DNA from: Sanghuangporus weigelae
Taxonomy: Eukaryota > Basidiomycota > Agaricomycetes > Hymenochaetales > Hymenochaetaceae
Direction of reading: 5' to 3'
Assembly: GCA_033182465.1 (NCBI GenBank)
Contig: CP137319.1
Span: 806,001 to 870,000, forward strand
DNA: 64,000 nt
Position 1 is the first letter of the stretch. Each line of letters starts with the position of its first letter. The position numbers and the translations under genes were made by a program. This document shows, piece after piece, positions 11,242-22,081 of this stretch. The notes below the pieces were generated by a model. It saw only the letters and a list, made by a program, of their open reading frames with translations. It searched no databases and was not told the DNA's origin.

Positions 11242-13751
11242 TCAGGAGCCGAAAGCAGGGACTTGACTTGCAAATTTGCTGCGTGCGCGGATTTGAGGAC
11301 CCCAACGGAAAAGCTTCAATGATGCGAAGTTAATAATCGGCCGACGAGAGTGTTCGGGCTATACGACGAAATACTCACGATGAAGGGTATAGGCATCATC
11401 AGTACGGCGATACATGCGAATATCGTATTAGCCCATTTGAACGTTAATGCGCCATACATCTGCGTCGTAAACAGCGGGAAAATTGTCCCTGCTAGATTAC
11501 CTGCAGAAAACGTGAGTGCAAATAAGTGAGCTATCGGCAAAGTGTCCTACGTGAAAGGCTTTGCCCTGCTATAGCCGACGATGCGAAGGGACCGTAGCTG
11601 TAATAGCATCAATGAGCCAGTTAGTCTACAAACACGAAGGCTCAAGCTCCTGACCAATCGGCGAGATAAGTGAATACGGCCAGATAAATCATGAAAATCG
11701 ACCACATGAAGAGCTACAAGTGTATGCGTCAGAATTGAAGTCAGACTAATTATGAATATGTTCACTTACTATAATGCCAATGCACATTCCAATCCAGTGT
11801 ACCTGCTCCATGGATGTCCACGCATATATGAACATGGACACCGGGAAAAGTATACCGGCAGCGCACGATGAGTATAGTCGAGCCTCATGTCCACGAACTT
11901 TGAATTTCTTGCTGTTCTTACGAACGTAAGAATCGATTTTTATCCTATGTAAGAAAAGAACACTAACGCGTAGATTTTCTCTTGGTAAAACGTATTCGTC
12001 ATATATCCGAGAAATGACCCAATCCTAGCAAAGGCGTCAGATTCACATATCTTTCTCGGGCAGAAGAATGGATCCGCCTACAGCATAGTCACGTAAACTG
12101 TACCGACTTGGCCCAGATTGAAATGGTGTAGTTGTTCAAAAGCGGGAGCAATGGATCTGTGCTCATGATGTCAATAACTAGAAAGAGCCATCATGGCATT
12201 CATCGCTGACTCAATAAGAACGTATAAGATTCCCCAAGCAAAGCCGACCCATATCTATTCATTCGGAGTTAGCAACCTGTTTGAGATTAGCTCGTCAGCG
12301 CTTACACTAAATGATGCTACAACCGGTTCAGTTAATAGTAAGTCTAAAGAAGCAGTCAGAAGACAGCCACGGGCTCGATAGCATAATTGAGCGATCGAAA
12401 TTACTCACAAATAGGCCGGGTGCAAGAGACCATTATCAGCGACCGCAAACTTCCTCTTTCGTCTTCAATACGCGCTCGATAACGGAGATCATCGGTCTCC
12501 TTCCGTAGCTTCTTCGCTAGCCTGGTCAGAAGGACAGAGGAGCGCGTTTCTTTCATGACAAAGATTACTGCCATTAATAATGCTCCCGTTACCCTATGGC
12601 ACCAGAAAAGATTTAGTGAACGGAAAAGAGACGGAAATGATGGGAGTTAAGCGTACATCATATGGATCCATTGGATCCAGCGCCATTCGAGGTCCTTGTC
12701 CATGGCAATCCAACCGGCAGCCACTGGACCTAATCCAGTTGCACTCATGGCAGCAATTGAGAACACAGCCATAGGTACTCCGCGCCTAGAAAGTCATCAG
12801 AAACCGAAGAATACGACTGTTTGGAACTACCTGGGACTGCTGACTCATGAGGGGCCCAAATGTCTGCGATGGTGCCTCCCACCATTGTCGAGCCGGTTGA
12901 TCCTGCTGCGCCACCAATAAAACGCAAAACGATCACAGTTTGGACATTTTTAGCTCTGCAAATGAATTTGATGAGTCAGGGAATCTTTCGGAAGCTCAGA
13001 AGAATAGACTAACAGGGCAACTCCAAGATGCGTTAGAAGCAAGATAAATGTCGATACAACGTAAAGAGGTTGGCGTCCAAACTCCTCGCTAAGCGGAGCA
13101 AGAACCATCGGAAAGAGAGCGAAGCCTAATGCATAGACGCTGAGACCCACGGTTGCTTGAAATTCCGTACAGTTAAGATCGTGTGTCATGGACGCGTAAC
13201 CCATCGCGTAGGTAGAAGCAGCAGCCGCTGGTGGGAAGATATGAGCGCGTTTGAGTAGGGGGACAGGGAGTCAATATCATACGCACCTACAAGGCCAGTG
13301 AGACCAGAGGATACACAGGTTATTGCCCATTTACAACTGCGCGAAAAATCAGCTGGATTACGCGGATCTCCTTCCTCCCAGTCGACCTGGAACAACATCA
13401 GAAGAAGTTACATTTATACGCTTAATCAAATGAACATACGTAAAGAATCTCCTCCACGGATGTGGACCCAGTTGAAGCTCTCTTCTCTTCTTTCTTGAGG
13501 TCGGCCTCGTCGCCATTCTCGCGCTGCTCCGGATGCTTATCATAATGATGATGCTCGCGAGATAAGGCTCGGGCGATGCTATGAGGAAACCCATCCTCAA
13601 GCTGGCGCGCAGACGGTCGGGAGCCCAAGCTCAACCGCACGTCAACATACTCTTGGACGGAATCGACATTCCGTATGGCGAGATGCTCAAAGGGCGTCTC
13701 CTGTTGTTCAGCGAGCGTCCGACTCGCAACGCTAGCCGGAGTGTCTGTCAT
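11242..13751 (-). CDS. MFS transporter, DHA1 drug/polyamine type
   Basis: Major facilitator with a long hydrophilic N-terminus (start MTDTPASVASRT at 13751) followed by VDWEEGDPRNPADFSRSCKW, the usual lead-in to TM1 in fungal DHA1 carriers. The first half includes LNCTEFQATVGLSVYALGFA (TM2), then APLSEEFGRQPLY, which is the DHA1 motif A loop, and NVQTVIVLRFIGGAAGSTGS with GGTIADIW. Later exons supply WRWIQWIHM, a charged central loop rich in RLAKKLRKETDD, IGSFLGYMTN, and a last transmembrane segment AVLMMPIPFI before the tail RARSKFASQVPAFGS, stop at 11242. About ten short introns. Twelve transmembrane segments are expected for the family. It probably exports drugs or polyamines by proton antiport at the plasma membrane; the substrate cannot be inferred. 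Confidence 0.82.
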
Positions 13752-14625
13752 GAGGGGAGAGACAAGTCAGAGAGGTTTTGGTTGGATAGCAAGTCAAGCA
13801 TCACTCACGTTATATATTTATATTTTATGGAAATGGAGTTCGGCAAGTGGGTACAACATCATCCGGCACGCTTGGAGTTCTTTTGTTATCAATCGCCACT
13901 AGTACTTGACTTGAAACTCCGAATTTCCCCGCTAAATTAATTATCTTGCTACACCGTTTGATTTTCAAGCGGCGTCTGACAGCAAAAGGAACTCTATTGA
14001 CCGACGGCGTAGATCACTCCCTGGATATTTTCTAAATTGTAGCCAGATAAGATAGCCTTCAAGAGAACGAGTTCACAGCTTCTTGGTTTGTCTGTGGCAT
14101 TCTTCGTCGTCGTCTTCGATATGTTGACCAATTCTATAAACCCACGGGAAGCCCGTAATCCAGTCATGGGAAGAGAAGCTTGCATTCTCCTAATCGGTAT
14201 GACTTCACTCCGATCTATCCGTGATCTCGCGGGATATGTTCACCAATCAGAGATGTTCAAAATAACGAAGTCATGAATGCCTATCGTACGTCCGATGGAA
14301 AATGCAGACGCCCTTTGGAAAGCCCCCCAAGCACATTGCTGGAGAGTGACGACAGACACCTGCTGATGTGTTGTACAGTCATAGCCATCAGATTTCTACT
14401 CGTGCAACCTTACGGGTAACATCGCTCATATACTTCGCAATACTCTGGCATGATTGCCCGGTACAAGATCATTTCTGGTCTTAGCCAGCCGACAAATAGT
14501 CTAATGGCGATAATGCCTCCAAACTTTTCCCTCATGCCAAAAACGAATAAGTTCTCTCACCACAATGCGACCTATCAGCCATAAATGGTCGTTCTTACAG
14601 ATGCTGATGACTGAGTCTCATCAGC
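13752..14625. other. Spacer between the MFS gene and hydrolase copy A
   Basis: 874 bp between two divergent genes. I examined both strands and found only short, compositionally ordinary open frames and no repeat, RNA or transposon signature. It must contain the promoters of the MFS gene and of alpha/beta hydrolase copy A. Confidence 0.4.
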
Positions 14626-15858
14626 ATGCCAGCCATCACTGTCGACGACCAAGGCAACTGTCTTCACTATGAGGACACGGGTATCCCGCCTGATGCCGCG
14701 GCCCTCTATACTACTTTGATAGTCGTTCACGGAACCGGATTTCACGGACGTGAGTATCTTGTAATACAGTCGTGCTCTCAGTCCTTTCTGAATATCCTAT
14801 AATCTGTTTAGAGATATTCAGACGACTCATTCCGCTTGCTCCTAAGCATAATGTTCGACTCGTGCTCACAAATCGACGTGACTATCCTGGATCTTCTCCA
14901 TATACCGAAGAAGATCTCAGCAAAGTAAGAACTGACGATCCAGAGACACACAATGAATTCGCGAAGGCGCGGGCGTCTGAGTTCGCTCGGTTTATCAAGA
15001 CGTTCATTGAGAAGGAGAATATCCCGAAAGCTTCAAGTGACTGGAAACGCGGCGGGGTAGTCCTGATGGCTTGGTCGTCCGGAAACGGTTATACACTCCC
15101 GCTGCTTGCCTACATCGACTCGATCCCGGAAGAAACTAGACAATTCATAGAGCTCTATTTCCGCTCGCATATCGTGTTCGGTGAGGACTACTGATTAGAA
15201 TCTGCACGTTGGTGATCTGATTTATGATGTCCGGAAAGATGCTCCGCGGTGGGTACTTGGAGCCCCTCCTGCACCGGATGTCTTGAAAGACGCTTCCCTA
15301 TCCGAAGAGGAACGCATTCGAGCCTTCAGCGAATGGGTCTCTGCATATTATTCACACAAAGAGCGTCACTTCACACATCCTCACTGACCTGCAACTTGTC
15401 CAACCAGAGAGTAAAGAACCACCGAGGAAAAGCACAATCGCGTCAATGACGCCGCAAGAGATACAGGAGACAACACATATGCCTGCTGTGTTGAACAGCG
15501 AAGTAGCTGGACGTGCAGCGCCTCCTGCTATTCACGCTGGACGCATCCGTCGAGCGTTATTCGATGACGAGCTCGCAAAATATTGGTCGCGAGCAGGTGT
15601 CGATGTAGTGTGGTGCGAGAACTCGACATGGGTCGTCGTGGATGCTATGTGGGAGTTCCAGAAGGCTCGCGAGAAAGCGGATGAGAAAGGGATTGTTGGT
15701 AGGCCACTCAGGATCATCATGATGTCTGGTGCGAACCACTTTGTGGGTATTATTTCGAGTTCTGCGAGTGATTCCAAAAAACTGACATGGATCGTCAGCC
15801 TCACTGGGATGAACCCAATATGACTATGGAGTTCTTTGCGAATGTCATCAATGCTTGA
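14626..15858 (+). pseudogene. Alpha/beta hydrolase copy A, probably frameshifted
   Basis: First of three paralogous alpha/beta hydrolases. It begins MPAITVDDQGNCLHYEDTG, with oxyanion block IVVHGTGFHG, then IFRRLIPLAPKHN and NRRDYPGSSPYTEEDL. The nucleophile elbow is MAWSSGNGYTLPLL; the third exon gives APRWVLGAPPAP. Within that exon, at about 15358-15364, the frame shifts by one base relative to copies B and C (AAAGAGC where AAAAGC-type spacing is expected), leading to TGA at 15394. The downstream part is otherwise well kept: RRALFDDELAKYWSRAG, VDVVWCENSTW, GANHF with the presumed histidine, and the last exon PHWDEPNMTMEFF. A weak GTCACT..CCAG intron of 44 nt (15365-15408) would also restore the frame while removing about 15 residues, so a working gene is not excluded. 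Close similarity to B and C suggests recent duplication. Confidence 0.6.
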
Positions 15859-16217
15859 CGTCCTCATACTATGGCGTCATACTTCCACCGCGATCTACTG
15901 ACATTGACAGGGCTTTACTGTGATGTGCACAGCACAGGAATATTTCGACAGACTATATATCATTCCGCTTTTCCAAGTGTGTCCTGTAAGACCGTCAGCT
16001 GCTGGAGTCTTTTCAGTGACTGGAACACAGCGCGCGTCAATGTCGTTTATCTGCTTGCTCGAGTTCCCAAAATCGGCAGAGAAGCCACACTCTTACATAT
16101 CGATTTCTTTCAACCATTCCCGAAAGGCTAATCGTTCATCCGAGAGCTATTAGAGCTGACACTATGATTTAAGGAACATATATTGTAACGGCTTGTTCGT
16201 TAACTATGCAAAAGGTC
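15859..16217. other. Spacer between convergent hydrolase copies A and B
   Basis: 359 bp between the 3' ends of two convergent paralogues. It should hold their 3' untranslated regions. No gene or repeat is visible. Confidence 0.4.
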
Positions 16218-17456
16218 TCAATGATCAATGATATTTGCAAAGAATTCCATCGTCATTTCAGGCTTGTCCCAGTGCGGCTGTGAAAGGTACATGAATTTGA
16301 TAGCAATCCAACTTTATCAAAGCCAAAGCACCACTCACGAAATGACTTGCACCAGGTATCATAAAGAATCTCAACGGTCTTCCGACGATCTTTTCATCAT
16401 CAGCTTTCTCGCGGGCCTTTTGAAGCTCCCACGCAGCATCAACGACAACCCAGATGGAATTCTCTCCCCAAACGACGTCAATACCAACTCGAGGCCAGTA
16501 TTTCGCTAGCTCATCGTCAAAAAGTGCACGACGCATACGTTCGGCATAAATAGTGGGATCACCGTTCCGAAACGCAAGTTCGCTACCCGTAGATGGGGGA
16601 GCAAACGCTGTCTCTTTTATCTCTTCTAGAGTCAACGCCTCGAACGTACTCTTCCTGATCGTGGGGTCATCGTCTGCAACGTGTTCCAGGTCTACGATGT
16701 TGCGCGACGTAAGACTCTTGTGAGAATAATAACTCGATACCCAGATATTAAAGCGCTGGACGCGTTCTTCCTCGGATAAGGAAAGATCTCTCAATGGATC
16801 TGGGAGTTGCAATGCCCCAGCGATCCACCGCGGCATATCTTTTCCAAGATCATTTCTAAAGATTAAAGAGTTGCTGGAAGATTGTGTATGAAGCTTACCA
16901 AATAGTATGAGAGAACGAAGATAAGGCTCTATAAACAGTCTCGTGTCTTCCGGAATGGAATCTGCGTATGACAGCAATGGGAGTGTATACGCGTTTCCCG
17001 ACGACCAAGCCATCAAGACTATTCCACCTCGCTTCCAGTCACTCGAGGCTTTCGGTATATTCTCCTTTTCAATGAAGGTCTTGATAAACTGAGCAAACTC
17101 AGACGCCCGTGCTTTCGCGAATTCGTTGTTCATTTCAGCATTGTCTGCACTTATCCTCTTGAGGTCCCCTTCGGTGTACGGCGAGGATCCAGGATAATCG
17201 CGACGATTGATAAATACGAGACGGATATTATGCTGGAGAGCAAATGGAGGGAGACGCCTGAAGATCTCTGCGTATAAAGATATTATCAGCTCTACTTGGA
17301 ACGCGTTCGAATATAATATACAGAATACCTACGACTGTGAAATCCAGTTCCATGAACAACCATCAAAGTTGTGTAAATGCCCTCTGCATTAGATGGAGAG
17401 CCTGTGTCTTCGTAGTAGAGACTGTGGCCTTGGTCATCGATAGTGGTGAGCGACAT
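16218..17456 (-). CDS. Alpha/beta hydrolase copy B (inverted middle copy)
   Basis: Paralogue of copies A and C in the opposite direction. Start MSLTTIDDQGHSLYYEDTG at 17456; then LMVVHGTGFHS, IFRRLPPFALQHN, NRRDYPGSSPYTEGDL, the nucleophile block LMAWSSGNAYTLPLL, MPRWIAGALQLPD, RRALFDDELAKYWPRVG, VDVVWGENSIW, MIPGASHF and the last exon PHWDKPEMTMEFF, ending at 16218. Four exons at the same positions as in copies A and C. The intron at 16839-16898 is 60 nt and has no in-frame stop, so an unspliced message would stay open. The presumed triad is the serine of WSSGN, an acidic residue near VVWxEN and the histidine of GASHF; the family has no known substrate that I can name. The frame is intact throughout. 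Confidence 0.8.
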
Positions 17457-18037
17457 GCTGACTTGGGAGCGATTTGGTCACTGAAATCGTTTTCTATGCC
17501 ATCCCTTAGAAGACCGGAACTTTAAACCTTGTTACATATCCGAAATTTGTATTCTACCAGTGTTGTTGAAACTTCGCCGCTATTCTATTCCTGATGTGTT
17601 ACTCCTTTGCGTACGCCGGCTGCCGAATTCTCCATTCTTGTGTATCTGTTCTCGATGTAGATCAGCTCGAATGGTGGCTTCTGATCTAGCCATGATTGCA
17701 TATTCGCTGGCTTTCTGTCATGAGCCTCGGTCCTAGTAACTTGATGATAAAGGGTCGAGATAAAAGAGGCCGGAACTTTAGAGAATAGAACAGGAAGTCG
17801 GATTGATCTCCTCCGGGAAAGGAAATTTATCCTGTTTAGGATGCACAGAAGAAGCTGTTCCTGCCCACCGATAATCCGGCAAACTGAATTGAAGAATACG
17901 GGTTGCAAGATCAGGTCCGGAGTTTCTAATGTAATCGTGACATACAAACAAAGCAGCGCCCAGAAAGCTTCAGTCGAGTTTGAACCTTGACTCAGCCTGA
18001 ATAAACCTCACGGCGGCCAAGGAATGGAATCTTCAAC
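17457..18037. other. Spacer between divergent hydrolase copies B and C
   Basis: 581 bp shared upstream region of copies B and C. Short open frames on the minus strand show no family resemblance or splice pattern. No repeat seen. Confidence 0.4.
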
Positions 18038-19267
18038 ATGCCGCTCATCACCGTTGATGATCAAGGTCATCGACTGTATTATGAAGACACAGGACCTCCT
18101 CCAAACAGTCCTGTACCATACACGACTTTGATTATTATTCATGGCACGGCGTTTCATGGACGTAAGTGTCTTGCATCTCCTTTTGTGCTACTGTATTCGT
18201 TGACGAGCATCGACGATCGTGATTCTGCCAATATAGAGATCTTCAGACGTCTTGTACCACTTGCTGCCAATCACAATCTACGCCTCGTAGTCGTGAACCG
18301 TCGAGATTATCCCGGATCGGCTCCTTACACGGAAGAAGAACTTGATGTTGTCAAAAAGGACAACGAGACGGGGAATGACGGGTTTGGCAGGAGTCAAGCA
18401 GCGGAGCTCGCGCAGTTTATCAAGACTTTCATCGAGAAAGAACACATACCAGAACCTACGTTAGAATGGAAAGACGGAGGCATAGCCTTGCTCCCATGGT
18501 CGTCTGGGAATGGATACACGCTTCCTCTTTTGGCGTATGCAGATTCGATACCGGTGGGTACGAGGGAGGTTATCGAGTCGTACGTGCGCTTGCACATCAT
18601 TTTCGGTGAGAGCCAAAAAAAACACGATTATTGCTTTACTTTTGGTGTTCATACGGTTCGGAAGATGCGCCGCGCTGGATTCTTGGGGTCCCGCCTCTCG
18701 AACAACAAGCCAATCCGCTCAAACTTACCTCACTGTCAGAGGAAGAATGCATACGTATCTTCGCGGATTCCGTCACTGCGTATTACAAACATAAGAATCT
18801 CCTCTCACGAAACCTGGACGACTTACAATTCGAACCTCCAATGAACGGTCGCAAAAGCATGAGCTTAGAAGAAGTGCGTCAAACGACGTGCTATTTCGCT
18901 ATATCACACAGCGAAGCACCAATCCAGACGGCGAATCCGACGATTTACGCTAATCGATTACGTCAGGCGTTGTTTGATGATACGACGGCAAAATATTGGC
19001 CTCGCTGTCGAGTGGATGTAGTTTGGTGTGAGCATTCGCCTTGGGAGAGTATTGATGTGATGTGGAACCTCCAGTCGATGCGCGAGAAAGCAGACAGAGA
19101 AGGGATAATTGGCAGGCCGATGAGGTTTATCATGATGCCTGGGGCTAACCATTTTGTAAGTGAGTGATGCTGGGGAGAGATCGAAGTGCTTACTGGTCTT
19201 ATGTTAGCCGCATTGGGATCAGCCTGACGTGACAATGAAGTTATTTGATGGAGTGCTTCACGCTTGA
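18038..19267 (+). CDS. Alpha/beta hydrolase copy C
   Basis: Third paralogue. Start MPLITVDDQGHRLYYEDTG at 18038, then TTLIIIHGTAFHG, IFRRLVPLAANHN, VNRRDYPGSAPYTEEEL, nucleophile block LLPWSSGNGYTLPLL, APRWILGVPPLEQQ, RQALFDDTTAKYWPRCR, VDVVWCEHSPW, MMPGANHF, and the final exon PHWDQPDVTMKLF ending LHA at 19267. Introns: one after FHG in phase 1, one of 59 nt starting GTGAGAGCC near 18606, and one after NHF in phase 0. All match copies A and B. Full-length and intact, so likely functional. The cluster points to a locally expanding lineage-specific hydrolase, perhaps for a secondary metabolite or xenobiotic ester; that is only a guess. Confidence 0.8.
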
Positions 19268-19627
19268 TACGAGTTCATAGAGATATAGCAGACACATTGA
19301 TATTGGCCTTGTGCCATGCGAACAGTCTGTCTGGAGTGTGTCGAATGAACGTGAAGAAACGTCCTCAAGACCTATTCCGACTCCTAGAGATTCTTTAGGC
19401 AGGTTCGATTAATATGAAGTCGCGGTGATTTTAGACATGCGATAATAAAGAGAGAGAGGAGCAATGGAGCATGGACAAGCAAGAATCGGAAACTTAGAAA
19501 GTGTCTCGAGCACGTGCCAGTTCAAGGCTTCGACTTCGACGCGTTCCGTCCGGATCACATCTTTCCTGGTCGTCCTCCACTGCCTCGGCGAATGTAAATA
19601 CGATATTTGCTGTTTCTTTCGGCGACG
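19268..19627. other. Spacer and likely promoter/5' leader of the next gene
   Basis: 360 bp before the ATG at 19628. An ACGCGT occurs at about 19539. No other gene-like signal. Confidence 0.35.
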
Positions 19628-21331
19628 ATGGGCTACTTCCCATTCACCTTCCTATTCAACGTCCCCGGTTTATCTAACCCGTTCAGTGCACCATCGGCGC
19701 CAGCCACCTCCGACACCCAAACCGAGACTAGCATTCACTCAGATGGACGGTCTGACGCAAAATCCTTGAAACGGAACTTTGATGGTCTCGCGGCCTCTGA
19801 TTCCCCTGGGCCCGGCCTGTCTGCCGCTGTCCCTCCCGTCTCTCTTAATCGCAAGCGTCCACCACCGTCTGGTCCACCGCCTGCTCGCCTCGTACGCAAG
19901 AGAGGTTGGCAGCCTTCTTCCGTCCAACTCTCTCGTGCTACCGTCGTCAAACCATCCTCTTCGGGGAAGTTTGATCCCGGTGCAATAGAGCTTAAAGATA
20001 TGTCGAGTGGACGCGATAAGGGAAACGATGATGAAGATGTTGAACTTGGTGAGTACATGCGGCTCGCTTAGATATACGCCTATTATTTGGGCAACACGGT
20101 CTTCGAGTGTTTGCGCCACTTTGGCAAGTTGTATACCCCCATCGGGTCTGCCTCTTACTTTCATGGCACTCGGATGGACTTTGCCTCTCCTCATTCTGTT
20201 CTTACCACCATCATTCATCTGTAAATTCGTTCTCATCATCATCATCATCATCATTGCTTTTCCAGAACTTCCTCCTGCGAAGAGGCGAAAAGGCATTGCA
20301 GAATCTGTCATCTCTACCACCTTCAATGCTGCTCTCGTCGGTGCTGCAGTTGGACTGACGGTGTTCAGGCTGTAAGCTTGTCGCATCTCATCTCGCTGCT
20401 GATATTTCTCATACTGACGGCGTTCAAGATGGAAGGATCGTGGAACGGAAGCTGAGCAAACTCCGCCTCCGCCATACCAAGAGGAATGGGCTAATCCGAC
20501 GGTCAGTACTAAATTCTCACTCATGATATGACCAAATGCTGACACATCGTAGACTCCAGTGACTGCGGAACCAAAAGAGTCGAATCAAACAACTCCACGC
20601 ATGCAGCGAGCTCATACCTCCGTGCACAAGCGGCATGGGACGTCTGTTCGTCATCGCCAGAAGGCAGCCAGGAAGACAGTTAACATTAGAAGAGATAAAG
20701 AATTATCTCCGAGGCAGAAGTCTCCTCAGCTTCAGCACGAAGGATATTTTTCCTTGGCTAGCAAGATCACACAAGGAGATGATGTTTTAGATGAGGTTTG
20801 TCTCGTATCAGACGATCCTACTGAGAATTTACTGAAGTGCTTTAGATGGACTGGATTGGTGATCGGCTTGCGCGATTGATCGAAGAGGGGAAACGTGCTC
20901 TCGGGACAGAAGTCGTCGTTGTAAGTGAAGCACCTGAAGACGAGGTCGATGACGGCAGCGGCAACTGGATAGAAGACCCAATGGAGGCGTCTGCATCTTT
21001 CTCTTCATCTCGGCCTATCCCCTCAGCTAGCCCCTCCAAACGGTCTCGTCATCAAAGCGTATATATATATAGTGACCCCAACTCTTCCGTCCCGTGTCTC
21101 TCTTCCTTCCTTTCTCAACCTCGCTTTCATTCCGACGATCTGTCTGCTAGTCTCCAGTCAACACCCGGTCGTTCGGCAGAGCCTGCGTCTAATCCTGAAG
21201 CAGGATCATCGTCCTTCTTGGCCTCTAATTATGGTGCAGAGAGCCCATCCATTCGCGAATCGATGGAACGTGCTCGAGCTGCATACCTCCAGAGACGTGG
21301 GCTTGGACTAGGAATCGACACAGAAAACTAA
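19628..21331 (+). CDS. Uncharacterised basic protein with one possible membrane segment
   Basis: No family recognised. Five exons, 19628-20048, 20266-20371, 20429-20501, 20553-20795 and 20846-21331, join in frame to 442 residues. The start is MGYFPFTFLFNVPG; an upstream in-frame ATG at 19607 would add seven residues. The N-terminus is hydrophobic, followed by a Pro/Ser-rich stretch with RKRPPPSGPPPAR. A basic motif ELPPAKRRKGIAE precedes NAALVGAAVGLTVFRLW, a possible transmembrane or amphipathic segment. A region rich in basic residues follows (KRHGTSVRHRQKAARK), then MDWIGDRLARLIEEGKRALG, which could form an amphipathic helix, and a serine-rich tail ending ERARAAYLQRRGLGLG. The first intron, 217 nt, is much longer than the others (about 50 nt) and holds an (ATC)n run near 20233-20255. 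Confidence 0.65.
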
Positions 21332-22081
21332 GTTCTAGTTGCTTTCTTCTTTTTCCTTCGCATTACCCATCACTCGACTTGCATTTGTTATTTATTCGTC
21401 CAGCATCGCAGCACCGTTGTGATGATTCACAGTCGCTTTCGTTTTCACACCTACACTTTCCCTTCACTTCGCATTTCTTTACGTATGGTATGTTCGTCAT
21501 GTCTGTTATGCCTTTATGCCCCTCCCCGTTCTTTCCGCTAGCTTTGGAACAAGTCAAGGTATTTATAATTGTCTTAGTAGATTAATTATTTTTCTCTATC
21601 CGCCGTCTTTTCACTCGCTTCATGTTGTCGTTTAATGTTGCTCTTATTAGAACGGTAAAAGTAGTGTATTATTATGTAGGAGTAGGAAGTATTTTACTCG
21701 AGGAGTAATAGACCAGCTTGTCTGTGCGCTGAAGAAGTGAAGATCAACTTGTATCGGCGCGTTGTGCACGAGTCTTCGCGCTTACCACTGCCTTCGGCCA
21801 TCATATCGTTGGGCAGTGTCCTAGCTTACTCCCAACTTCAGTGTTGACATAAAGCCTTGTCCTTCTTGTAGCACTCTCAGCGTCGGTCTGGTTGGTCGCG
21901 TTTCACCGCGGCAGTGGGCCGTTATTCTGAGCTTGCGCTTGTGAACAACGCTCAGCACTCTCTTGGCTAGCACGGTCATAGCAGTAGCAGTAGGTGCGAC
22001 CAATCGTTCACTTACCATCATCATCGATTAACACAATTCTCTAATCAGGTTACAGAACGGTTGAACTAGACGCGAATATTG
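21332..22081. other. Spacer before the Rab-GAP gene
   Basis: 750 bp, holding the 3' region of the preceding gene and the promoter of the TBC gene. Short open frames in it are low-complexity and unlike proteins. No tRNA boxes or repeats found. Confidence 0.4.

Noticed and set aside
15532-15867. Minus-strand open frame of 111 codons
   Set aside because: Antisense shadow of the conserved end of hydrolase copy A.
9075-17310. Many further ACGCGT hexamers, mostly inside coding regions
   Set aside because: The hexamer is common here, about one per 3 kb, so isolated copies were not called regulatory sites.
19381-19420. GGTTCGATTA, a tRNA B-box-like word in a spacer
   Set aside because: No A box at a sensible distance and no acceptor stem pairing.
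20007-20375. Plus-strand open frame of 122 codons over the (ATC)n run
   Set aside because: It lies across an intron and the next exon of the unknown gene at 19628-21331 in another frame; hydrophobic isoleucine run comes from the simple repeat.
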